The position numbers and the translations under genes were made by a program. This document shows, piece by piece, positions 57,640 to 64,000 of a DNA stretch of 64,000 bases (its first letter is position 1; each line of letters starts with the position of its first letter). Below the pieces are notes generated by a model. It was not told the DNA's origin. It saw only the letters and a program-made list of their open reading frames with translations, and ran no database searches. The stretch comes from Nocardia elegans NBRC 108235 (GTDB taxonomy: Bacteria > Actinomycetota > Actinomycetes > Mycobacteriales > Mycobacteriaceae), in contig NZ_BDBF01000002.1 in the NCBI RefSeq assembly GCF_001612845.1, positions 62,001 to 126,000 of the forward strand, given 5' to 3'.

Positions 57640-58481
57640 GTACGGGCCCTTTCGGATTCATCAGGTCCTGCGGAGAGAACAGGTTGTGCCGCGTCCAGCG
57701 GCTCGACCACGAGAAGGCCGGGCCGCACCGTCAGCAGTTGCCGGTCGGTAATCGCCTGCCAGCGCGGGTCGTCGTCGTACGGTTCGGAGGACACCACCGC
57801 GAAATCGTCGGCGACGAGCACCGACAGCGAATGGTGAACGGTTGTGGCCCAAAGTGTTTCGCCGTCCCCGAGCAACAGGTTCAGCCGAGCGCTCGGCGCC
57901 TGCGCCAGTACGGCGCGAACCGTCGCCGACATCGCGGCGGCGACCGCCCGGAGCCGGGCGTCGGACGCGCTCCGGCCTGCGAAGGTCGAGGACATCGCGC
58001 CGATTCCGTCCAAGGCGGCGCGCAGCACCACCCAGAGCGCGGCCGAATCGGTCGCGGATTCGGCATCCAGCAGATCCGGCGACCCGAATCGCGTTGCCAC
58101 CGCGGGCAATGCCGTGCGCCAGTTCTGGATCACGCCGTTGTGGCTGAACGCCCATCCGCCGTCGGTGAACGGAGCACAGGCCGTTCGCTCCACCGGCATA
58201 CCGACCGTGGCCGAACGCACCGCGGCCAGCACCGCGGGCGAGGACAGCTGCGGCAGCACCTCCTCGACCGCGGGGTCGGTCCAGATCGGCGCGGGGTTGC
58301 GATAGCGGCTCGCGGTTCCTGCCCCGGTCCACCACGCGACTCCGAAACCGTCGGCGTTGACGGTTCCCCCGTGGCGCATATCGTCGGGCGCCCACGACTG
58401 GGTGCGCAGCGAATGCGTGCCACGGGTGAGCAGTTCACCGACCGGAGCCGGCGGTCCCAGATAGCCGAGATGTCGGCACAT
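57636..58481 (-). CDS. egtC: Gamma-glutamyl-hercynylcysteine S-oxide hydrolase EgtC
   Basis: A 281-residue class II glutamine amidotransferase-like (Ntn) hydrolase. The nucleophile is Cys2 in MCRHLGYLGPP; oxyanion and substrate loops include VNADGFGVAWW and GWAFSHNGVIQNW. It removes the glutamyl group from gamma-glutamyl-hercynylcysteine sulfoxide. Its ATG overlaps the egtB TGA by one base (TGATG), and its stop overlaps egtD by 4 nt. Position between egtB and egtD is conserved. Confidence 0.95.
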   Translation of the reverse strand: MCRHLGYLGPPAPVGELLTRGTHSLRTQSWAPDDMRHGGTVNADGFGVAWWTGAGTASRYRNPAPIWTDPAVEEVLPQLSSPAVLAAVRSATVGMPVERTACAPFTDGGWAFSHNGVIQNWRTALPAVATRFGSPDLLDAESATDSAALWVVLRAALDGIGAMSSTFAGRSASDARLRAVAAAMSATVRAVLAQAPSARLNLLLGDGETLWATTVHHSLSVLVADDFAVVSSEPYDDDPRWQAITDRQLLTVRPGLLVVEPLDAAQPVLSAGPDESERART

Positions 58482-59818
58482 CAGCGCTCGTCCGGTCGCA
58501 GGTCGCGGGCGAGGCGGAAGCCGGAGAAGATCTGACGGCGGATCGGGTGGTCCCAGTTGCGGAAGGTGCTGCGGCAGGCGACCGGGTCGGTGCCGAAGGA
58601 TCCGCCGCGCAGGACGCGGTAGTCACCGCCGAAGAACACCTCGGAATATTCGCGGTACGGGAACGCGGCGAATCCGGGATACGGCTCGAAACCCGAGGCG
58701 GTCCACTCCCAGACGTCGCCGATCAACTGATGCACCCCGGACGGTGACGCACCGGCCGGGTACGCGCCGACATCGGCCGGTTCCAGATGGCGCTGCCCCA
58801 GATTGGCGGTGGTCTCGTCGGGTTCGGCGTCGCCCCACGGATATCGCCGCGACCGCCCGGTGGCCGGATCGAATCGCGCGGCCTTCTCCCATTCGGCCTC
58901 GGTGGGCAATCGCTTCCCGGCCCAGTTGGCGTAGGCCTCGGCCTCGAACCAGCACACGTGCACCACCGGCTGCTGCGGGCGCACCGGCGACAGGGTGCCG
59001 AAAACTCGTCGCCACCAGCGATTGTCGCTGTCTCGCTCCCAGAACTGAGGTGCGGCCAGATCGGCCTCCACGCGATGGGCCCAGCCACGCTCCGACCACA
59101 GCTCGGGCCGCCGATAGCCGCCGTCGTCGATGAACGCCAGATACTGCGCATTCGTCACCGGCGCCGCGTCGATCGCGAATCCGGGCAGCTGGACGCGATG
59201 TTCGGGACGCTCGTTGTCGAGTGCCCACGGGTCCGACGAGGTGCCCATGGTGAATTCGCCTGCGGGAATGACGACTTCGTCGCCGACCGCGACGCGCGCG
59301 GCCGGCGCGGGCGCGGCCGTCAGCACCGCGACGCCCGCGCGCAGCTGATGGGTGGCCAGCATGGTCTCGTCGTGCTGTTGCTCGTGCTGGGCGATCATGC
59401 CGAAGGCGAAACCCCTGTCCACCAGACGGTTTCCCCGCAGCGGACTGGAATTCAGGACGTCGAGCACCTTGTCCCGCACGGTGCCCACGTATCCGCGTGC
59501 CTGCACCGGATCCAGCAGCGGCAGCGCCGGACGGTCGGCGCGGGCGTGCCGGAAGGCGTCGTAGAGGTGGTCGATATCGGCCCGCACCGGCTCACGCCCG
59601 CCGACATCGCGGACCAGCCACAGTTCCTCCTGGTTGCCGATATGCGCCAGATCCCACACCAGCGGGCTCATCAGCGGCGAATGCTGGGCAACCAGCTCGG
59701 CCTCGTCGACCGCCTCGGTCAGCACCGTCGTGCGGGCGCGGGCGCGGGTCAGGACCTCCGCGATCTGTGTGCGTAATCGCTCGGTCGCGGCGTGATCGGT
59801 TCCGGTGTGAACGGTCAT
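58481..59818 (-). CDS. egtB: Hercynine oxygenase / sulfoxide synthase EgtB
   Basis: A 445-residue non-heme iron enzyme that joins hercynine to gamma-glutamylcysteine. DinB-like N-domain with iron ligands His59 (WDLAHIGNQEELW), His145 and His149 (AQHEQQHDETM), and a C-terminal formylglycine-generating-enzyme-like domain (PVVHVCWFEAEAYANWAGKR, GGSFGTDPVACRSTFRNWDH). Length and triad spacing match mycobacterial EgtB. The ATG at 59818 is preferred over the longer frame. A 70-bp gap separates it from egtA. Confidence 0.96.
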   Translation of the reverse strand: MTVHTGTDHAATERLRTQIAEVLTRARARTTVLTEAVDEAELVAQHSPLMSPLVWDLAHIGNQEELWLVRDVGGREPVRADIDHLYDAFRHARADRPALPLLDPVQARGYVGTVRDKVLDVLNSSPLRGNRLVDRGFAFGMIAQHEQQHDETMLATHQLRAGVAVLTAAPAPAARVAVGDEVVIPAGEFTMGTSSDPWALDNERPEHRVQLPGFAIDAAPVTNAQYLAFIDDGGYRRPELWSERGWAHRVEADLAAPQFWERDSDNRWWRRVFGTLSPVRPQQPVVHVCWFEAEAYANWAGKRLPTEAEWEKAARFDPATGRSRRYPWGDAEPDETTANLGQRHLEPADVGAYPAGASPSGVHQLIGDVWEWTASGFEPYPGFAAFPYREYSEVFFGGDYRVLRGGSFGTDPVACRSTFRNWDHPIRRQIFSGFRLARDLRPDER

Positions 59819-59888
59819 CAGTGCTCTCCCAAGGGTCGTGCCCGGCGGCCTCGTCGCACCGCAGCGAGATGCGCGCCGCCGGTCGTAC

Positions 59889-61175
59889 TCATTCGGCCGT
59901 CTCGGCGGGTGCGCAGCGGGCAACCTCCCCGTCCGGAATGCGCCCGCTGCGACATCGCCGCACCGCGGCCCACACCTGCTCGGCCGCCTCGTCGCTGCGG
60001 GCGTGTTCGGCGGCGAGACTCAGCAATTCGACTGCGACGGAACGGATCTCGGGATCGGCCAGGCCGCAGCGGGCGGCCGAGGCCCATTCGTCGGCGACCG
60101 GCTCGGCCAGCGCGGTGGCCTCCGCGACGACCGCCGGCGCCGACATCAGCGCGTCGACGACGTGGATCGGCACCGACCACTGATCACCCGGCTGTGCGTC
60201 CAGATAGCGGACCTCGAGATGTCCGGCCGCCCGCACCGGGGGAAAGACCGTGGTCAGGTGGTAGTCGAGATCCTCGACCTCCGGGCGGCGGCCGATCTCG
60301 TCGTCGAGCGCACCGCACAGCCAATCGGCGAAGGTCGCGCCCGGCGGCGCCGTCCAATCCGCCTCGGCCGGGCCACGCCGCACGCAGAGCAACGGGGTGT
60401 CCAGCGCCCAGCGGCCGTACTCGGTGAGCGGATCGGCCCAGCTCCGCACCGGCGGCCGGGTGCGGGTGTGATCGAGCCGCAGCCAGGTGCGCATCCGCTG
60501 CGACGCCCAAACGCCGGTGGGAGCCCCGTGCAGACTCGGCGAACAGGCGAACGCCGCCACCAGGGCCGGGCCGACCGCGTACAGCGCGTTCCAGCGGGCC
60601 GCGATCTCGGCGGGATCGGCACCCGCGTCCACGCTGACCTGCGTGGCGGCGGTATTGCACATCATCAGCTTGCCGTACGGGCCCACGCCCGCGAAGGCCC
60701 GTTCCATCGCGCGATAACGCGGCAGGCGAAGCACCCGGCGGGCCCGCCGGCCGGCATCGGCGGCGGCGGAATACGTTCGGATGGATCGGGTTTCGAGCAG
60801 GCCGGAGAGAAAGCGAGAATCCTCGAGCAGCCGGGCGCAGAGTTGCGCGGCATCGGCGAAGGGGGCGCTGGACAGTTCGATCTGACCACCGGGTTCGATG
60901 GTGATCCGGCTGCCACCGGGAAGTACTTTGGCGGGCGAATCGGGCGAAATAGACTGCGGGGCATAAGGACCCAACGCATCCGCGAGTATCGACAAACGCG
61001 GACGCGAATCCGGCGCCGACAGCTCCCCGCGAGCGGTGAGCCACTCCAGTTCGGCACCGATCAACGCGGGTGGGCCCTGTTTGAAACAGACACCTCCCAC
61101 ATATGCCTCCGCCGCGGCGCGCGAAGACAAACCGGCACCCAACCCGGCCGGCGCCTTGTCTACCGTTACCGCCAT
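59889..61175 (-). CDS. egtA: Glutamate-cysteine ligase EgtA
   Basis: A 428-residue ATP-dependent ligase that makes gamma-glutamylcysteine for ergothioneine. The GCS2-like pattern is visible: IGAELEWLTA, RITIEPGGQIELSSAPFAD, MMCNTAATQVSVDAG, and HLEVRYLDAQPGDQW. The same product can feed other thiols, but the location beside egtB fixes the role. GGAGG lies about 5 nt before the ATG. It heads the egtA-egtB-egtC-egtD run; a longer frame upstream is a shadow. Confidence 0.95.
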   Translation of the reverse strand: MAVTVDKAPAGLGAGLSSRAAAEAYVGGVCFKQGPPALIGAELEWLTARGELSAPDSRPRLSILADALGPYAPQSISPDSPAKVLPGGSRITIEPGGQIELSSAPFADAAQLCARLLEDSRFLSGLLETRSIRTYSAAADAGRRARRVLRLPRYRAMERAFAGVGPYGKLMMCNTAATQVSVDAGADPAEIAARWNALYAVGPALVAAFACSPSLHGAPTGVWASQRMRTWLRLDHTRTRPPVRSWADPLTEYGRWALDTPLLCVRRGPAEADWTAPPGATFADWLCGALDDEIGRRPEVEDLDYHLTTVFPPVRAAGHLEVRYLDAQPGDQWSVPIHVVDALMSAPAVVAEATALAEPVADEWASAARCGLADPEIRSVAVELLSLAAEHARSDEAAEQVWAAVRRCRSGRIPDGEVARCAPAETAE

Positions 61176-61377
61176 GCCAACCTCCGCTCGAGCCTGCGGG
61201 GGATCACCCACCGCGTTCCGCTCACCCTGAGCCCATGTCGGCGACAGTGCCGCATCGACCGGGTGCCGGTATTGCGTGTAGCAGTGCAACGAGAGACCGC
61301 GCCCGGTTCTTCCGTCGCTCGAACCAGGGTAGCCGCGCGCACCGACACAAAATCCGTCGAAATGGTGAACATGCCGG

Positions 61378-62352
61378 TCACGGCCGTACCACCAGCACCA
61401 CCGCCCCCACCGAACGCCGCTGTTCCACTTCCCGATGGGCGGCCGCGGCCGCCGCGAGCGGCAGCCGGGCGTGGATCCGGGGCACGAGTTCACCGCGCAC
61501 CGCCGCGGCGAGGGCCTGCTCGGCGTCCGCCCGCTGTTCGGCATCCGACTTGCGGATGACGACGCCGAGCGCACCGGTCACCGTCAGTCCCCGCCGGGCC
61601 ACGCCGAGGGCGTCGAGGGCCGCCCAGTCGCCGGAGGCGAAGCCGTACAGGCCGATCCGGCCCGCACCGTCGGCGGCCGCCGCGAGGGCCTGCGCGGCGA
61701 CCGCGCCGCCGACCGCGTCGAGCACGACGTCCACGCCCCGGCCGCCGGTGAGCGCGCGCACCCCCTCGGCCCAGTCCCCGGACCCGTAATCCAAGGCGTG
61801 ATCGGCGCCGAATTCCGCGACGGCGGCCGTCTTCGCGGCACTCGACACGCCGATCACCCGCGCGCCCGCCGCCTTCGCGGTCTGTACCAGCATCGAACCG
61901 ATCCGGCCCGCGGCCGCGGTGACCAGCACCGTCTCCGCGGGCCGCACCGCCATCGCCGCGAGCAGGCCGCGCGCCACCGCGCCGGATTGGAACACGGTGA
62001 GCGCGACCTCCGGATGCAGACCGTCCGGTACCGGGAAGGTATATGCCGCCGGGGCCAGGGCCAGTTCGGCGTATCCGCCCGCCTGGCCGACCGTCGTCGC
62101 CACCACCGTCCGGCCGAGCAGCGCCGGATCGACGCCGGCACCGAGGCCGACGACCCGCCCGCCGACCTCCAGCCCGGGGATCCACGGCAGCGGTAGCGGA
62201 TACCGGCCGGATCGCACGATCACGTCGCCGAAGGCCACACCGGCCCGTTCGACCTCCACCAGGACCTGCCCGGCAGCGGGTTCCGGTTCCGCGGCTTCCG
62301 CCGGAACCAGCACCTCGGGATCGCCGAACTCCGTCACCCGTACAGCACGCAT
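61378..62352 (-). CDS. Zinc-independent quinone/enoyl reductase-like MDR protein
   Basis: A 324-residue medium-chain dehydrogenase/reductase. MRAVRVTEFGDPEVLVPAEA opening, VGGRVVGLGAG, NADPH-binding VLVTAAAGRIGSMLVQTAKA, and GVDVVLDAVGGAVAAQAL are typical of quinone oxidoreductases; structural zinc cysteines are absent. Its substrate is unknown. It is divergent from a TetR gene with operator palindromes in the 142-bp gap, so that repressor very likely controls it. GAGA precedes the ATG. Confidence 0.88.
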   Translation of the reverse strand: MRAVRVTEFGDPEVLVPAEAAEPEPAAGQVLVEVERAGVAFGDVIVRSGRYPLPLPWIPGLEVGGRVVGLGAGVDPALLGRTVVATTVGQAGGYAELALAPAAYTFPVPDGLHPEVALTVFQSGAVARGLLAAMAVRPAETVLVTAAAGRIGSMLVQTAKAAGARVIGVSSAAKTAAVAEFGADHALDYGSGDWAEGVRALTGGRGVDVVLDAVGGAVAAQALAAAADGAGRIGLYGFASGDWAALDALGVARRGLTVTGALGVVIRKSDAEQRADAEQALAAAVRGELVPRIHARLPLAAAAAAHREVEQRRSVGAVVLVVRP

Positions 62353-62386
62353 GGCATCTTCTCTCGTTTCGCAGGTAGGGTTTCGG

Positions 62387-62403
62387 CGAGACAACCTGTC
62401 TCG
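62387..62403. promoter_or_regulatory. Operator-like palindrome CGAGACA-ACC-TGTCTCG
   Basis: A perfect 7-bp inverted repeat with 3-nt spacer lies 35 bp upstream of the MDR gene start, in the gap shared with the divergent TetR gene. It is probably the TetR site for the reductase promoter. Confidence 0.6.
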
Positions 62404-62465
62404 TTCCGAACACACTGTCCAGCCTCCGAAACTTCCCGTGTCACGACAAGATTCATCTCGGCGGA

Positions 62466-62481
62466 TCTGTCCCGAAACAGA
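62466..62481. promoter_or_regulatory. Second operator-like palindrome TCTGT-CCCGAA-ACAGA
   Basis: A 5-bp inverted repeat with a 6-nt spacer lies 14 bp upstream of the TetR ATG and partly resembles the site at 62387. It suggests autoregulation. Confidence 0.4.
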
Positions 62482-62494
62482 CAAGGAGCCGAAA

Positions 62495-63046
62495 ATGTCT
62501 CAGCAGAACGTGCGCGTCGTGCGCACTCGCACCCTTCTGCGGCAGGCGTTGATCGAGGCGATCGAAGAGCGGGGCTTCGACCGGATCACGGTCGGGGAAC
62601 TCACCACGCGCGCGATGGTCAGCAGGGCCGCGTTCTACCGCAACTATCGCGACAAATACGAACTCGTCGAGCAGATCTTCGACGAGGCGATGGCGGAGAT
62701 GACCGCCGGCGATCCGGACGCCGAGCGCTCGCCCGAACAGCGCTGGGCCGGCTTCTTCGCCCATATCGACCGCTATCACCGCCTGTACGCGGCATTGCTG
62801 GGCCGCAAGGGAAGTCCGTGGTTCACCGACCGCATGCGCACCACCCTCGCGGCCATGTCCAGTGCACATCTCCCCGGACAGTCCGCGACGGATTTCGTGC
62901 CCGGCATCGTCGGGGCGATGTTCGTCCAGTCGATCGTGTGGTGGCTCGACAACGGCCGGCCGTGTCCGCCGGAACAGATGGCCGCGGAGTCCGCGCGCCT
63001 GATCCGGGCCGTTCTCGGGACGGCGTCCGGCAGCGGTGGTTGGTGA
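62495..63046 (+). CDS. TetR family regulator
   Basis: A 183-residue TetR protein. HTH at about 10-55 (TRTLLRQALIEAIEERGFDR, LTTRAMVSRAAFYRNYRDKY). The C-terminal part matches the TetR_C_7/ YcdC-like group with WAGFFAHIDRYHRLYAALLG and AMFVQSIVWWLDNGRPCPPE. AAGGAG lies 6 nt before the ATG. It is divergent from the reductase gene and co-directional with the class V aminotransferase gene 18 bp downstream, which may share its control. Confidence 0.9.
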   Translation: MSQQNVRVVRTRTLLRQALIEAIEERGFDRITVGELTTRAMVSRAAFYRNYRDKYELVEQIFDEAMAEMTAGDPDAERSPEQRWAGFFAHIDRYHRLYAALLGRKGSPWFTDRMRTTLAAMSSAHLPGQSATDFVPGIVGAMFVQSIVWWLDNGRPCPPEQMAAESARLIRAVLGTASGSGGW

Positions 63047-63064
63047 TGGCCTACCGTCGACAGG

Positions 63065-64000
63065 GTGCTCGATAGCGACCGCCTGCGCGCCGATATCCCC
63101 GCCTACGACACCGCCGGACCGCCGCCGGTCTTCCTCGACAGCGCGGGGTCCTCACTACCCCCGCGCGTCGTCGTCGATACCGTCGTCGCGCATCTGCGGC
63201 GGGAGGCCGAGATCGGCGGATATCGCGCCGCCTCGGAACGGCTCGACGATCTGGCGGCGGTCAAGACCGCGATCGCGTCGTTGATCAACACCGACGCCGC
63301 GGCGATCGCCCTGAGCGACAGTGCCTCGCGTTCCTGGTCGGATTTCTTCTACGCCGTACCGCTGCGGCCGGACGATCGCATTCTGGTCTCGGGTTCGGAC
63401 TACGCCAGCAATGTGATCGCGGCCCTGCAGCGGGCGCGGGTGGCGGGGGCGACCGTCGAGACGATTCCCAGCGACGACACCGGGCAGATCGACCTGGTGG
63501 CCCTCGACGCCATGCTCGACGACCGCGTGAAGATCGTCTCGCTACTGCACGCTCCCACCAACGGCGGCCTGGTCAACCCGGTTGCCGAGGCCACCCGCAT
63601 CGCCCATCGCGTCGGTGCGCTGGTACTGCTGGACGCCTGCCAATCCGCCGGTCAGATCGATATCGATGTCGCGGAGCTGGGCGTCGACGCGATGTCGGCC
63701 ACCGGCCGCAAGTGGTTGCGCGGCCCGCGCGGCACCGGCTTCCTCTACGTCCACCCCGACGTCTGCCGCGAACTCGAACCCAGCCGCCTCGATCTGCACA
63801 GCGCCGCGTGGACCGGACCCCAGGAGTACCGCGTGGCTCCCGACGCGAGCCGCTTCGAATTCTGGGAATGCGACGTGGCGGCGCGACTGGGCCTCGGCGC
63901 GGCGGTGCGGTATCTACTGGATCTGGGGCCGGAGAACGTTTTCGCCGACGTGGCCGCCAAGGCGCGGCATCTGCGCGAGAATCTGCCGTCGATCCGGGGA
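63065..64000 (+). CDS. Class V aminotransferase, EgtE-like (3' end outside window)
   Basis: A partial gene, 312 residues, open at the window end. PLP fold-type I, class V: VFLDSAGSSLPPRVV opening, EAEIGGYRAASERLDD, DACQSAGQIDIDVAELGVDA, and PLP Lys in SATGRKWLRGPRGTGFLY. The E-x-G-G-Y motif and lysine loop occur in EgtE, the C-S lyase finishing ergothioneine, and in cysteine-desulfurase relatives. Nearness to egtA-D favours EgtE, but it is separated by two genes and reversed. GTG start, weak ribosome site, 18 bp after TetR. Confidence 0.72.
   Translation, partial: MLDSDRLRADIPAYDTAGPPPVFLDSAGSSLPPRVVVDTVVAHLRREAEIGGYRAASERLDDLAAVKTAIASLINTDAAAIALSDSASRSWSDFFYAVPLRPDDRILVSGSDYASNVIAALQRARVAGATVETIPSDDTGQIDLVALDAMLDDRVKIVSLLHAPTNGGLVNPVAEATRIAHRVGALVLLDACQSAGQIDIDVAELGVDAMSATGRKWLRGPRGTGFLYVHPDVCRELEPSRLDLHSAAWTGPQEYRVAPDASRFEFWECDVAARLGLGAAVRYLLDLGPENVFADVAAKARHLRENLPSIRG

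Overview
The window is 64 kb of very GC-rich DNA with gene content typical of a mycolic-acid actinobacterium. A Nocardia-like organism is the best guess, by inference only. Supporting evidence is the block ppx - DUF501 - ftsB - eno - lpqU-like - mazG - mfd - TetR // glmU - prs, which matches the order I recall around Rv1017c-Rv1026 of Mycobacterium tuberculosis, together with an ergothioneine operon, a GT87 mannosyltransferase, a KstR-type box and an IdeR/DtxR-type iron box. No phage, CRISPR array, rRNA or complete insertion sequence was seen.

Layout. 1-5.5 kb: end of a thiolase gene, a DUF1330 gene, a Bax inhibitor-1-like membrane protein, an RlmG/RsmC-like methyltransferase, and small lipoproteins and membrane proteins (AMIN-like, DUF6153, DUF305). 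5.7-11.5 kb: two coupled lipases divergent from two tandem PucR-type regulators. 11.4-22 kb: amino-acid and NCS1 permeases, an APH-fold kinase, a GT87 enzyme, a GNAT-like protein, a hydrolase lacking its nucleophile serine, DUF1266, a PH-like protein and a PAP2 enzyme. 22-32.5 kb: a drug-type MFS pump, a P450 divergent from an acyl-CoA dehydrogenase that has a KstR-type box, DoxX, a second hydrolase, a DUF559 protein, a TetR-DUF5994 pair, and small membrane proteins. A tRNA-Leu(UAA) and a peptide transporter follow.

34-56.7 kb is the conserved housekeeping block. Between lpqU and mazG lies an apparently inserted cassette (about 38.95-45.2 kb). It starts with a near-perfect IdeR box and encodes a VioC/AsnO-like Fe(II)/2-oxoglutarate oxygenase, an SbnB-like dehydrogenase, a Y4yA/SbnH-like PLP decarboxylase, an SbnA-like PLP synthase and a MATE exporter. 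This set looks able to make, oxidise, decarboxylate and export something derived from 2,3-diaminopropionate under iron control. It contains neither an NRPS nor an IucA/IucC-type synthetase. It is the best candidate here for an undescribed pathway, possibly a small aminopolycarboxylate metallophore.

56.7-64 kb: ergothioneine genes egtD-egtC-egtB-egtA on the minus strand. An enoyl/quinone-reductase-like gene and its divergent TetR regulator come next, and a class V aminotransferase (EgtE-like) runs off the window end.

Structural oddities include a three-copy intergenic element of 122-126 nt, an 81-nt imperfect palindrome, a 151-nt stretch bounded by perfect 17-bp inverted repeats, a 15-bp minisatellite spanning two overlapping gene ends, and a run of 13 prolines next to a coupled start codon.
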